DNA of 64,000 bases from NCBI RefSeq assembly GCF_030730905.1, contig NZ_JAVAMP010000002.1, positions 558,001-622,000 of the forward strand, given 5' to 3'. How positions within the stretch are numbered: the first letter of the stretch is position 1; each line of letters starts with the position of its first letter. The position numbers and the translations under genes are program-made. Below are positions 26,783 to 36,081 of this stretch, piece after piece. The notes beneath the pieces are model-generated. The model made no database searches, was not told the origin of the DNA, and worked only from the letters and a program-made list of their open reading frames with translations. The DNA comes from Chengkuizengella axinellae. Lineage in GTDB: Bacteria; Bacillota; Bacilli; Paenibacillales; KCTC-33759.

Positions 26783-27781
26783 ATGAAAAAGAGTTTTATG
26801 TTTAAGGGGCTAATTTTAACTTTAGTGTTTTCTTTAGCTTTAGTTGGTTGTGCTCAAGATTCAGAACCAGGTGAAGAAAGTCTAGAAAATGAAATTAAAG
26901 TTGGAATGGTTACAGATGTTGGTGGAGTACACGATAACTCCTTTAATCAAAGTGCTTGGGAAGGTTTACAACGTTTAGAAGAAGCTGGTGCTAAAGTAGA
27001 CTACATAGAAAGTCAAGGTGAAAGTGACTTTGAACCTAACTTAAATGAATTTGTAAATGATGGTTGGGATTTAACTTGGGGTATTGGTTTCTTAATGGGT
27101 GATGCAATCGCAGCTATCGCTGAACAAAATCCAGATAGCAACTTCGGTATCATTGATGCAGTTGTTGATGCTCCAAATGTTGTTTCTACTGTTTTTAAAG
27201 AACATGAAGGTTCTTTCCTAGTAGGTGTTGTTGCGGCAATGACTACAGAAACTAATAAAATTGGTTTTGTTGGTGGTATGGATATTCCTGTTATCAAAAA
27301 GTTCGAAACAGGATTTGTTGAAGGCGTTAAAGCAGTAGATCCAGCAATTGAAGTTGTAATTGAATATACTGGTTCATTTGTTGATGCAGGTTTAGGTAAA
27401 GCATCTGCTGCAACGATGTACGACAATGGTGTTGACGTTATTTTCCACGCAGCTGGTGGAGTTGGTGACGGTGTATTCGGAGAAGCAAGCGAACGTTCAG
27501 GTGTTTGGGTAATTGGTGTAGATAAAGATCAATCTATTACTTTTGGTCACGAAGTTACATTAACTTCTATGATGAAATATGTTGATGAAGCTGTATATCA
27601 AGTTTCTAAAGACTTTGGCGAAGGTAACTTCGAAGGTGGAGTTAGAGAGCTTGGTTTAGCTGAAAATGGTGTTGGATTACCTGCTGAAAACCCAAATCTT
27701 TCTGATGAAATCATGGATGCAGTAAACGATTATAAAGAAAAAATTATTAATGGTGAAATTGTTGTCCCTTCAGGTATTTAA
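26783..27781 (+). CDS. nupN: BMP family nucleoside-binding lipoprotein, NupN-like
   Basis: About 332 residues. The signal peptide ends in lipobox LVGC. The mature part is a BMP/PnrA-type substrate-binding protein: VGMVTDVGGVHDNSFNQSAWEG, IGFVGGMDIPVIKKFETGFVEG, VIFHAAGGVGDGVF, VIGVDKDQS. Family members bind purine or other nucleosides and feed them to the permeases encoded next. AAGGGGG precedes ATG 26783; the frame upstream to 26750 lacks a ribosome binding site. Gene order with the next three genes is that of B. subtilis nupNOPQ. Confidence 0.85.
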   Translation: MKKSFMFKGLILTLVFSLALVGCAQDSEPGEESLENEIKVGMVTDVGGVHDNSFNQSAWEGLQRLEEAGAKVDYIESQGESDFEPNLNEFVNDGWDLTWGIGFLMGDAIAAIAEQNPDSNFGIIDAVVDAPNVVSTVFKEHEGSFLVGVVAAMTTETNKIGFVGGMDIPVIKKFETGFVEGVKAVDPAIEVVIEYTGSFVDAGLGKASAATMYDNGVDVIFHAAGGVGDGVFGEASERSGVWVIGVDKDQSITFGHEVTLTSMMKYVDEAVYQVSKDFGEGNFEGGVRELGLAENGVGLPAENPNLSDEIMDAVNDYKEKIINGEIVVPSGI

Positions 27782-27869
27782 TATAAGTGAACCTAATTTC
27801 AGTGAGTGGCAGTAGCGCTTATTGAAAAGTCAAATAGTACAGATGTACTATTCCATACCTATGTTTCTA

Positions 27870-27918
27870 CAGTCCGTACCTCCCTTTTTGCATAAAGAGG
27901 GAGGTCTTACGGATTGTT
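27870..27918 (+). terminator. Large two-part hairpin between nupN- and nupO-like genes
   Basis: The outer arms CAGTCCGT (27870-27877) and ACGGATTG (27909-27916) enclose an inner 12-bp stem ACCTCCCTTTTT/AAAGAGGGAGGT (27878-27889 and 27894-27905, one mismatch). No long T-run follows. It probably stabilises the upstream mRNA or partly stops transcription, giving more binding protein than ATPase. Confidence 0.6.
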
Positions 27919-27946
27919 ATTACGAGATAAAAATATATTTAATTAG

Positions 27947-29494
27947 GTGATGAAGGTGAATAAAGAAAATATTGCTGTAGAAATGAGAGGGATCACCAAA
28001 AGATTTCCAGGTATCGTAGCAAATGATTCCATTAGCTTTAAAGTAAAACAGGGCGAGATTCATGCTTTATTAGGAGAAAATGGTGCAGGGAAGTCCACTT
28101 TGATGAACGTTTTATTTGGCCTTTATCAGCCAGAAGAGGGAGATATTTTGATCAATGGTGAAGTAGTAAAAATAACAAATCCAAACATGGCAAATGAATT
28201 GGGTATTGGAATGGTTCACCAGCATTTCATGCTTGTAGAGCCATTTACAGTTGTACAGAATATTATTCTAGGCATTGAGCCCAGAAGTGGACTAATCATT
28301 GATCAAAGTAAAGCTATTAAAAAAATAAATGAGATTTCAGAACAATATGGTTTAGATATTGATCCTCATGCTACGATTAAGGACATATCAGTAGGAATGC
28401 AGCAAAGAGTGGAGATATTAAAAACATTATACCGTGGAGCAGATATTCTCATCTTTGATGAACCCTCCGCTGTACTAACGCCTCAAGAAATTGTAGAGCT
28501 AATGAAAATTTTCCGCAATTTAATAAAAGAAGGCAAAACGATCATTTTAATTACTCATAAATTGAAAGAAATTATGGAAGTGTCTGACAATGTGACGATC
28601 ATTCGACGCGGGAAGGTTATTGACAGCGTATCCGTTGAAACTACAAACCCAGATGAGCTTGCAGCTAAAATGGTTGGACGTAAGGTAAGTTTTTCAGTAG
28701 AAAAAGAACCAGCTCAAGTAAAAGAGAAAATCCTTAACGTAAATAAAGTTAGTGCTGAAAATAGTCGAGGTGTCCTTGCTTTGAATGAATTATCCTTAGA
28801 TATTCATGCAGGTGAAATACTTGGTATTGCTGGCGTTGATGGAAATGGTCAAAGTGAGTTAATCGAAGTATTAACAGGACTGAGAAAAGTGTCTTCTGGA
28901 GAAATTACGTTACATGGTTCCAAACTGCAAACGCTTAATCCTAGACAGATATCTGAGCAAAAAGTAGGCCACATTCCTGAAGATCGTCATAAAAGAGGTT
29001 TGATTTTAGATTTCTCAGTGAGTGAAAACATGGTATTAAAAAATTACTATCAGCCTAGATTTAATAAAAATGGATTTTTAAAATTTGATGAAATTGATCA
29101 GTATTCCATTGATTTAATTGAGCAATTTGATGTTCGTACCCCAAGTCATAAAACACCTGCTAGAGCGTTATCAGGTGGTAATCAGCAAAAGGCGATTATT
29201 GCTCGGGAAGTAGACAGTGATCCTGATTTGTTAATCGCGGGACAACCTACTAGAGGGTTGGATGTTGGAGCGATTGAGTTTATACATAAAAAATTAATCG
29301 AACAACGGGACAAAGGAAAAGCTGTATTGCTCATTTCATTGGAGTTAGATGAATTATTAAACGTCTCTGATCGAATTGCAGTTATTTATGAAGGAGAAAT
29401 CGTTGGCATCGTAGATCCAAAAGAAACGGATGAAAAAGAATTAGGGTTAATGATGTCAGGAGGAAAAATAAACCAAAGAGGTAAAGAACAATGA
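27947..29494 (+). CDS. nupO: Nucleoside ABC transporter, double ATP-binding protein, NupO-like
   Basis: 515 residues with two ATPase domains in one chain, as in sugar- and nucleoside-type importers. The first domain has Walker A LLGENGAGKSTLM, signature ISVGMQQRVE and Walker B ILIFDEPSAVLTP. The second has GIAGVDGNGQSEL, LSGGNQQKAIIAREV and LLIAGQPTRGLDVG, degenerate as usual for the group. AGGTGA at 27945-27950 makes the exact start unsure (GTG 27947, ATG 27950 or GTG 27956). The stop overlaps the next start by 4 bases. Confidence 0.85.
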   Translation: MMKVNKENIAVEMRGITKRFPGIVANDSISFKVKQGEIHALLGENGAGKSTLMNVLFGLYQPEEGDILINGEVVKITNPNMANELGIGMVHQHFMLVEPFTVVQNIILGIEPRSGLIIDQSKAIKKINEISEQYGLDIDPHATIKDISVGMQQRVEILKTLYRGADILIFDEPSAVLTPQEIVELMKIFRNLIKEGKTIILITHKLKEIMEVSDNVTIIRRGKVIDSVSVETTNPDELAAKMVGRKVSFSVEKEPAQVKEKILNVNKVSAENSRGVLALNELSLDIHAGEILGIAGVDGNGQSELIEVLTGLRKVSSGEITLHGSKLQTLNPRQISEQKVGHIPEDRHKRGLILDFSVSENMVLKNYYQPRFNKNGFLKFDEIDQYSIDLIEQFDVRTPSHKTPARALSGGNQQKAIIAREVDSDPDLLIAGQPTRGLDVGAIEFIHKKLIEQRDKGKAVLLISLELDELLNVSDRIAVIYEGEIVGIVDPKETDEKELGLMMSGGKINQRGKEQ

Positions 29495-30561
29495 AAACAT
29501 TATCACGTTGGTTATTAAAAGAGTCGATTATCATACCTCTTATTTCGGTGTTTGTAGGGCTTTTAATTGGTGCAATTATTATGTTGTTTGGTGGTTATAA
29601 CCCAGTTGAAGCCTATCAAGCTTTATTTAAAAAAGCTTTTGGTAATATTTATGGAATTGGAGAGACGATTCGTACGATCACGCCTTTAATTTTTACTGGT
29701 CTAGCTGTTGCATTTGCGTTTAGGACAGGTTTGTTTAATATAGGTGCTGAAGGTCAGTTCATCATGGGATCGTTAGCGGCAGCTTATGTCGGTATTATGC
29801 TTGACTTGCCAGCCATTATCCATATGCCTCTAGCTGTTATTGTTGGAGGGGTTGTAGGCGGTTTATGGGGCGGTATAGCAGGTTATCTAAAAGCCTCTAG
29901 AGGTGTTCATGAAGTAATAACTACCATTATGTTAAACTGGATTGCATTATACTTGTCTAACTATTTAATAAGAGAATATCTCATTGAAAAAGGACAGCAA
30001 AAGTCAGTCACCTTAGCAGAGAGTTCATGGTTATCCTTTGCATTTTTAACGGACATGTTTAACAATGCACGAATTCATTTTGGAATTTTAATCGCTCTTC
30101 TATGTGCGGTTGTATTTTATGTGATATTACAAAAAATGAAGCAAGGATACGAATTAAGGTCAGTTGGATTAAATCCACATGCTGCAGAATACGCTGGTAT
30201 AAATGTTAAAGGAAATATTGTTAAAGCGATGGTTGTAAGTGGAATGTTTGCAGGTTTAGGTGGAGCTGTAGAAGTTCTTGGTGTAACACATAATGTCATT
30301 ATTTTACCAGCATTCCAAGGATATGGTTTTGATGGTATCGCCGTTGCGCTGTTAGGTGGGAATACAGCCTTTGGATCCATTGTTGGAGCTTTTCTATTTG
30401 GATTCTTGTCATTTGGTGCCACAGGAATGAAACTTGGTGCTGGCGTTCCGTTTGAAATTATCAATATTGTTATTGCGCTTGTGATTTACTTTGTGGCTTC
30501 TAGGTTGATTTTCAAAAGATTGTTAAACGCATTGAATGTAAACAAACAGGAGGAACAGTAA
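29491..30561 (+). CDS. nupP: Nucleoside ABC transporter permease, NupP-like
   Basis: The 356-residue integral membrane protein belongs to the BPD_transp_2 group. TPLIFTGLAVAFAFRTGLFNIGAEGQFIMG is the conserved region, followed by GVHEVITTIMLNWIALYL and the coupling region RSVGLNPHAAEYAGINV. The ATG overlaps the ATPase stop (ATGA). It pairs with the next permease to form the channel. Confidence 0.85.
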   Translation: MKTLSRWLLKESIIIPLISVFVGLLIGAIIMLFGGYNPVEAYQALFKKAFGNIYGIGETIRTITPLIFTGLAVAFAFRTGLFNIGAEGQFIMGSLAAAYVGIMLDLPAIIHMPLAVIVGGVVGGLWGGIAGYLKASRGVHEVITTIMLNWIALYLSNYLIREYLIEKGQQKSVTLAESSWLSFAFLTDMFNNARIHFGILIALLCAVVFYVILQKMKQGYELRSVGLNPHAAEYAGINVKGNIVKAMVVSGMFAGLGGAVEVLGVTHNVIILPAFQGYGFDGIAVALLGGNTAFGSIVGAFLFGFLSFGATGMKLGAGVPFEIINIVIALVIYFVASRLIFKRLLNALNVNKQEEQ

Positions 30562-30562
30562 C

Positions 30563-31525
30563 ATGGAATGGCTAAAATTAATTGTTGATCTAACTCACAA
30601 TACCATTGTTTTTTCTACAGCATTAGTGTTTGCAGCCATAGGTGGCATGTTTTCTGAACGTTCTGGAGTTGTTAACATCGCGTTAGAAGGACTCATGATC
30701 ATTGGGGCGTTTACAGGCGCTGTAGTCACATTTTTTGTAGATCAAGCACTCGGAGGAAGTTTTATCTCACCATGGATTGGTTTTTTAAGTGCCATTCTTG
30801 CAGGGATAATATTCTCGTTGCCGCATGCCGTTGCATCTATTAGGTATGAAGCTGATCAAGTTGTTAGTGGGATAGCATTAAATTTCCTAGCAATTGGTGC
30901 AGCAATTTACTTTACAAAGGTTTTGTTTAATGGTTCTGCTCAGACGAAAACGTTAATGACTTCATTTGACAAGTGGAGCATTCCGTTTTTATCTGATAAT
31001 GCAATTGTAGGTTCTTTGTTTAAAGCTTATCCAACTAGTATCATCATGTTTTTTGTAGTCGTCATATCTTATGTGGTGTTATTTAAAACACCATTTGGAT
31101 TGAGATTGAGAGCAGTTGGAGAGCATCCTAGAGCAGCTGATACGATGGGGATTAATGTATTCCGTACTCGTTATATTGCGGTGATGATCAGTGGAGGATT
31201 AGCAGCAATGGGTGGAGCTACTTTAGTGCTAACTACAACAAACAACTTTACACATAGCACGATATCTGGACATGGTTTTATTGCTTTAGCCGCACTTATC
31301 TTCGGGAAATGGCATCCAATCAAAACGATGTTTGCCGCATTATTTTTTGGAATGGCGACGGCTTTAAAGTCTGTGCTGCAGCAGTTTGGAATTACTGATT
31401 TTGTACCAGTTGAGTTCATCTTTATTCTTCCTTATTTGTTAACCATTTTGGTATTAGCAGGATTAATAGGACGTGCTGAAGCGCCTACTGCTTTAGGTAA
31501 ACCATACAAACTCGGAAGTCGATAA
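30563..31525 (+). CDS. nupQ: Nucleoside ABC transporter permease, NupQ-like
   Basis: 320 residues, second permease of the importer. Conserved regions are AAIGGMFSERSGVVNIALEGLM, VVSGIALNFLAIG and LRAVGEHPRAADTMGINV, the last matching the coupling loop of the partner. AGGAGG precedes the ATG by about 7 bases, and only one base separates it from the upstream stop. A strong terminator follows, closing the four-gene importer. Confidence 0.85.
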   Translation: MEWLKLIVDLTHNTIVFSTALVFAAIGGMFSERSGVVNIALEGLMIIGAFTGAVVTFFVDQALGGSFISPWIGFLSAILAGIIFSLPHAVASIRYEADQVVSGIALNFLAIGAAIYFTKVLFNGSAQTKTLMTSFDKWSIPFLSDNAIVGSLFKAYPTSIIMFFVVVISYVVLFKTPFGLRLRAVGEHPRAADTMGINVFRTRYIAVMISGGLAAMGGATLVLTTTNNFTHSTISGHGFIALAALIFGKWHPIKTMFAALFFGMATALKSVLQQFGITDFVPVEFIFILPYLLTILVLAGLIGRAEAPTALGKPYKLGSR

Positions 31526-31547
31526 TAAGAAGAATATTTTGAAAACA

Positions 31548-31594
31548 AAAAGCGTAGTGTTTGTATAATTGTAATACAAACACCACGCTTTTTT
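31548..31594 (+). terminator. Intrinsic terminator of the nup-like operon
   Basis: Arms 31548-31566 and 31574-31592 (AAAGCGT-GTGTTTGTAT type, one mismatch) form an 18-bp stem followed by six T. Confidence 0.9.
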
Positions 31595-31697
31595 ATCACT
31601 TAAGAATATATAAGAAACTGTATCCCATATTTATTAAAAATTATGCGGTAAGCTCTTCGAGAGTATGAGCTTTAGTTTACTACATCTAATTATACCT

Positions 31698-32228
31698 TCA
31701 TATGTGTTTATCTTCATCGTTTCCTTTGAAAACAATAAGTTCTTCGACTTTTTGCATTCGGATATATTCATTGTTTTTTAGATCTAATCTGAAGAAGCCA
31801 TATAAATATGCAGCTTCAATAAATGAAAGTGCTGGATAACAAACAACAGCTTCATTTGTATAGGGATTATCCATGACAACTTGCCATTCTCCATCACGTT
31901 TTTCCTGAGGAACTTGAGTTAACACTTCATTTTTAAATTCCATGATTTTTTCAAGCTGAATCCACTCATTAACCCAAGAAGGACTAAACTCTTTTGGATT
32001 TGGAAAAATGGTAATTGCTTTATTTAATAATTCTTTTGCACTTAAAGCATTTGATTCATCATAGGATTTAAGTTGCTCTTTCATCCAATACAAAAATTGA
32101 CTAAAACCGGAATAACCTTTTAGTTTCATTAGTTCTTTTACTTGTTCGTATTCAGAAGTAGTTTTTGCAGACTCAAATAAATCGATAATGTTCTTTTCGG
32201 CTGTTTTCACGTTCTCACCCATGTTCAT
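31698..32228 (-). CDS. Hypothetical soluble protein of about 176 residues
   Basis: No recognised domain. The protein looks helical and soluble: it starts with a polar helix (AEKNIIDLFESAKTTSEYEQVKELM), has aromatic stretches (GYSGFSQFLYWMKEQL) and a C-terminal mixed region (EAAYLYGFFRLDLKNNEYIRMQK). No signal peptide is obvious once the hydrophobic leader of the longest frame is dropped. The start is unsure: ATG 32228, ATG 32222 or GTG 32210 after GGTGAG are all possible, none with a perfect ribosome binding site. It lies alone between the nup terminator and a secreted CAP protein. Confidence 0.5.
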   Translation of the reverse strand: MNMGENVKTAEKNIIDLFESAKTTSEYEQVKELMKLKGYSGFSQFLYWMKEQLKSYDESNALSAKELLNKAITIFPNPKEFSPSWVNEWIQLEKIMEFKNEVLTQVPQEKRDGEWQVVMDNPYTNEAVVCYPALSFIEAAYLYGFFRLDLKNNEYIRMQKVEELIVFKGNDEDKHI

Positions 32229-32280
32229 TAGTATATTTATATAAAATGATATATTAAATGCATAAAAATGCAAGTGTTTT

Positions 32281-32312
32281 AAACAAAAAGACCATCCAAA
32301 AATATTGGATGG
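32281..32312 (-). terminator. Intrinsic terminator of the CAP-domain gene
   Basis: CCATCCAA (32292-32299) and TTGGATGG (32305-32312) form an 8-bp stem with a 5-base loop; on the minus strand it is followed by TCTTTTTGTTT. Confidence 0.8.
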
Positions 32313-32336
32313 CTGATAAAAAGAAGTTATGAATAT

Positions 32337-33260
32337 TTAAGGTGTTAAAAATTGTTGAGTCCAATGATGTCCATAATCGTTATTTGAGCCATAAGAATAT
32401 CCAATACCAATTTCAGTATATTGATTTGATAAAATATTTGCCCTGTGACCTGAGCTATTCATCCAACCATTTACTACTTGCTCCGGTGTACTTTGACCAA
32501 CTGCGATGTTCTCGGCTGCTGCTTTATAATTTAAACCGAAGGATTTCATCATTTCAAAAGGTGAACCATAAGTTGGTGATGTATGGTCAAAATAATCATT
32601 AATCAACATATCTGAAGATTTTATATTAGCTACATAACTAATATTAGCATTTAATGTAAGAGGTGAAAGACCGTAGTTTTCCCTTTGTTTATTTGTTAGA
32701 AAGAAGACTTCAAATTCGAAATCATTTGGTACATATAAACTACTGCTTATATAGTCATAATTTAGAAAACTAGATTCTTTAAGGTTTAGTGAATCTCCTT
32801 TTTCCATATGCACAGTTGAATGATCAGCATCCCACAAAACCTCATAACCAAATGCTTCTCCAGCTGCTCTCAGAGGAATTAATGTTCTGTTTTCTATTAA
32901 TTTAGCTGTAGTATCAATCTTTGAAACAGTACTATCAGTGCTAGAACCTTCACTGATTTGCTGTACATAAGACGAGTTGATTTTCATAATCACTTTTTTT
33001 TGTTCATTTCCATTATGTAATGTTGATTTAATGGTTTCTGACTGATTGTCCCAATCTACTTTTGCTCCAATTTTTTCAAAAACTCCGCGAAGTGGTATTA
33101 AGACTCGGTTTCCATCTAAAATAGGGTCTGAATCAGAAAAATCAACTTTTAATCCCTCAACGTAAACTGTGATTTCATTTTTGGCAGCAAAAGCTGATGA
33201 GGGAACGATAAGTGAAGACAATAACAATATTATGAGTAAAATCTTAAGCGGTTTTATCAT
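32337..33260 (-). CDS. Secreted CAP/SCP-domain protein with copper-amine-oxidase-like stalk domain
   Basis: 307 residues. A signal peptide (cleavage after AFA, near 25) is followed by a copper-amine-oxidase N-terminal-like domain at about 28-152 (VYVEGLKVDFSDSDPILDGNRVLIPLRGVFEKIGAKVDWD and a second RTLIPLRAAGEAFGYEVLWD), often used by Bacillales as a wall stalk. The C-terminal CAP domain, about 185-307, has HTSPTYGSPFEMM, AENIAVGQSTPEQVVNGWMNSSGHRANIL and the final HHWTQQF. It resembles YkwD. CAP domains in spore-formers occur on cell or spore surfaces; the activity is unknown. AGGAGA precedes the ATG. Confidence 0.85.
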   Translation of the reverse strand: MIKPLKILLIILLLSSLIVPSSAFAAKNEITVYVEGLKVDFSDSDPILDGNRVLIPLRGVFEKIGAKVDWDNQSETIKSTLHNGNEQKKVIMKINSSYVQQISEGSSTDSTVSKIDTTAKLIENRTLIPLRAAGEAFGYEVLWDADHSTVHMEKGDSLNLKESSFLNYDYISSSLYVPNDFEFEVFFLTNKQRENYGLSPLTLNANISYVANIKSSDMLINDYFDHTSPTYGSPFEMMKSFGLNYKAAAENIAVGQSTPEQVVNGWMNSSGHRANILSNQYTEIGIGYSYGSNNDYGHHWTQQFLTP

Positions 33261-33500
33261 CTTGTAATCTCCTATTCATATTGAATTGTAAAAGAACATA
33301 CGTAAACGTTAGCAATTATTAGTGCTAATCATCCACTGTTTCATATATAATTGAATATAATAATGCTTTTATTGTAAAACAGACTCTCATATTTTTTGGA
33401 TAATGCTTATGTATGTCCTACTATATTAAGTATAACATGCACACTAGAAAATTGAAGATATATCAAACTAGTAATAAATAGAAAGGAGCTATGAACTAAA

Positions 33501-34433
33501 ATGAAGTCTGAGATTTTTTCTGTTAAGTCAAATGATACGTCTTTTCATGTGAAAAGATGGGTATCAGATTCTAAACCTAAAGCTGTGATTCAAATTTCTC
33601 ATGGAATGGCAGAGCATATCGAAAGGTATGGTCACTTTGCAAAAAGATTGGTGCAAAAAGGGTATGCTGTATATGGGAATGATCATAGAGGTCATGGAAA
33701 AACAGCTGAAAATGAAGAAGATTTAGGTTTTTTTGCAGAACAAAATGGTTGGAATTTAGTTGTTGAGGATATGCATATATTGAATACCATGATCAAAGAA
33801 CAATTTCCTGGTTTACCAGTATTTATTTTTGGACATAGTATGGGTTCTTTTCTAACTAGAAGATATATCCAGTTGCATGGTGAAAAAATAAATGGTGTGA
33901 TTTTGAGTGGAAGTGGTGGAGATGGAGGTTTATTAGGAAAACTTGGTGTATATGTTGTTAAAAATGAAGTGCGCAGAAAAGGAGTTCGTGGTAGAAGTCC
34001 GCACATGAATAAGTTGATTTTTGGGAAATTTAATAAGAGATTTAGGCCAAACCGAACCGAATTTGATTGGATATCCAGAGACAAGAATGAGGTAGATAAA
34101 TATATTAAGGATCCTTACACGGGTGGAATATGTACAGCTAGTTTTTATTATGATATGTTATTAGGGATACAGGAACTACACCGAATGAAGAATATAAAAC
34201 TTACTCCAAAGGCATTACCTATGTATTTCATCAGTGGGGATAAAGATCCTTTGAGTAATTTTGGAAAAGATATTATCGATGTTGTTAAAACTTATCAAGA
34301 TGTAGGGGTACAAGATGTTACATATAAGTTATATAAGAATGCTAGACATGAATTATTAAATGAATTAAATGCAGATGAAGTGATGAGTGATATTATGGAA
34401 TGGTTAGATGGGAAAATATCCATTCTTAAATGA
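33501..34433 (+). CDS. Alpha/beta hydrolase, lysophospholipase/monoacylglycerol lipase type
   Basis: 310 residues. ISHGMAEHIERYGHFAKRLVQKGYAVYGNDHRGHGKT is the signature start of PldB/monoglyceride lipases. The nucleophile serine is in IFGHSMGSFLTRR, the acid in SGDKDPLSNFG and the histidine in ARHELLNE. It probably hydrolyses monoacylglycerol or lysophospholipid inside the cell. AAAGGAGCT precedes the ATG. A DUF1499 gene follows 45 bases later and is likely co-transcribed. Confidence 0.85.
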   Translation: MKSEIFSVKSNDTSFHVKRWVSDSKPKAVIQISHGMAEHIERYGHFAKRLVQKGYAVYGNDHRGHGKTAENEEDLGFFAEQNGWNLVVEDMHILNTMIKEQFPGLPVFIFGHSMGSFLTRRYIQLHGEKINGVILSGSGGDGGLLGKLGVYVVKNEVRRKGVRGRSPHMNKLIFGKFNKRFRPNRTEFDWISRDKNEVDKYIKDPYTGGICTASFYYDMLLGIQELHRMKNIKLTPKALPMYFISGDKDPLSNFGKDIIDVVKTYQDVGVQDVTYKLYKNARHELLNELNADEVMSDIMEWLDGKISILK

Positions 34434-34478
34434 AATAAACTATAATGAATCTAATAAACATTATCGAGGTGAATATAG

Positions 34479-34856
34479 ATGCCTAAAATTGAACTTGGAG
34501 TAAAGGATGGGAAACTTGCAGATTGTCCGAGTTCTCCAAATTGTGTCTCAACTCAAACTGAAGATGAATCAAAAAAAATGGAGCCGATACCATATACAAT
34601 TTCAGACGATCAAGCGATAGGAAAAATAACAAAAGTTGTTAATGAGATGCCTAGAACAAAAATAGTTACTCAAACTAACAATTATTTACATGTTACGTTT
34701 ACAACGCGATTATTTCGTTTTGTTGATGACGTTGAATTCTATTTTGATAAAAAAGAAAAAGTCATTCATTATCGATCAGCTTCAAGAACAGGGTATTCTG
34801 ATTTGGGTGTAAATCAGAAACGAATGGTTGAAATAAGTAAGAGATTTTTAGTTTAA
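34479..34856 (+). CDS. DUF1499 domain protein
   Basis: 125 residues covering one DUF1499 domain. The N-terminal signature is LADCPSSPNCVST with two conserved cysteines; TNNYLHVTFTTRLFRFVDDVEFY and YRSASRTGYSDLGVNQKR are the other conserved parts. The family's function is not known to me. No signal peptide is visible. GAGGTG precedes the ATG at good spacing. It closes the small operon with the lipase and is followed by a very large palindrome. Confidence 0.85.
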   Translation: MPKIELGVKDGKLADCPSSPNCVSTQTEDESKKMEPIPYTISDDQAIGKITKVVNEMPRTKIVTQTNNYLHVTFTTRLFRFVDDVEFYFDKKEKVIHYRSASRTGYSDLGVNQKRMVEISKRFLV

Positions 34857-34894
34857 TTGGAGAATTCCTGTATAACCTAATCAGTTGAATTTAA

Positions 34895-35036
34895 AAGAGG
34901 CTGGGACATAAGTTGAAATCTAGCTGGTTTTTGTACAATAAGCATAATTAAAACCGCATGAAATCAAGGTTTATAAATTTGATTTCATGCGGTTTATTCA
35001 TTTTTGCTGGGTTTTGTCCCAGCCTCTTAGAGGTTT
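34895..35036. repeat. Long nested palindrome with AAGAGGCTGGGACA ends
   Basis: The outer arms AAGAGGCTGGGACA (34895-34908) and its exact reverse complement (35015-35028) enclose an inner perfect 17-bp stem (34951-34967 with 34979-34995, core CCGCATGAAATCAA). A T-run follows at 35031-35036, so the element may end plus-strand transcription from the DUF1499 gene. The size and nested form go well beyond an ordinary terminator and suggest a small mobile or regulatory repeat. It could occur elsewhere in the genome; I found no second copy in this window. Confidence 0.6.
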
Positions 35037-35077
35037 TTTGACCCTATTTTAAAAAAATGTTGACTTTTTCGATTTGT

Positions 35078-35962
35078 TTATTTTTCATTCCAAAGCTTAT
35101 ATAAAGCTTGTGTTCCACTATTCTCCTCGCCTTGGTCGGCTAGTTCATCGTATAATTTCTTAGCTAACTCTAATCCTGGCATTTCCATTCCCATTGAATT
35201 AGCTTCATTTAATGCGATTCCCATATCCTTAATAAAGTGTTTTACAAAAAAACCAGGTTCAAAATCTTCATTTATAATTCTTGGTGCTAGATTACTTAAA
35301 GACCAGCTTCCTGCTGCCCCAGAAGAGATACTTTGCAATACTTTTTCAGGGTCTAGGCCTGATGTTTTTGCGTAAGCAACAGCCTCGCATATCCCGATCA
35401 TATTTGTTGCAATTGCGATTTGATTGCACATTTTTGTGTGCTGACCTGCTCCTGCCTCACCTTGGAGAATAATATTTTTACCCATAACTTCAAAGATTGG
35501 TTTACATTTTTCAAACGCTTCGTCATCTCCACCTACCATGATTGTTAAACGAGCCTCTCTAGCACCAATATCACCACCAGAAACAGGTGCATCTAAAGAA
35601 AAGATTCCTTTCTCCCTGGCTTTTTGAGCAATTTTTTGAGCTAATGTAGGAGTTGAGGTAGTCATGTCGATAAGGTATGTACCTTTTTTAGCATGAGATA
35701 GAATTCCGTCATCTCCCAAATAAACAGCTTCAACATCTTGGGGATAACCAATCATAGTTATGATGACAGTAGATTCCTTTGTTAGCTCAGAAACAGTGTT
35801 TTTCCATATGGCACCTTGCTGTATGAGATCCTGTGCTTTATCTTTTGTTCTAGTGAAGATATGTACATTGTATCCTGCTTTCAATATGTTTTTTGCCATG
35901 CTTTTACCCATGACACCAATACCAATGAATCCGATGACTGCTGACTCTTTTTCTATTTTCAT
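35078..35962 (-). CDS. NAD(P)-dependent beta-hydroxyacid dehydrogenase (3-hydroxyisobutyrate dehydrogenase-like)
   Basis: 294 residues. The Rossmann motif is GFIGIGVMGKSMAKNIL near the start. The substrate motif DAPVSGGDIGAREARLTIMVGG and the catalytic lysine motif GAGQHTKMCNQ identify the beta-hydroxyacid dehydrogenase family (GlxR, MmsB, B. subtilis YkwC). Substrate choice among tartronate semialdehyde, hydroxyisobutyrate and similar acids cannot be told. AAAGGTGA precedes the ATG. It appears to be transcribed alone. Confidence 0.85.
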   Translation of the reverse strand: MKIEKESAVIGFIGIGVMGKSMAKNILKAGYNVHIFTRTKDKAQDLIQQGAIWKNTVSELTKESTVIITMIGYPQDVEAVYLGDDGILSHAKKGTYLIDMTTSTPTLAQKIAQKAREKGIFSLDAPVSGGDIGAREARLTIMVGGDDEAFEKCKPIFEVMGKNIILQGEAGAGQHTKMCNQIAIATNMIGICEAVAYAKTSGLDPEKVLQSISSGAAGSWSLSNLAPRIINEDFEPGFFVKHFIKDMGIALNEANSMGMEMPGLELAKKLYDELADQGEENSGTQALYKLWNEK

Positions 35963-36081
35963 AGGTTCACCTTTTTCTGTAATTAAGATTTATAAATATT
36001 AATTTAATAGTATAGTCTAGGAATAATAATTTTACAAGAAAAGAATGACAAAGATAAAAGCTAAATAAAAGAAGAAAAAAA

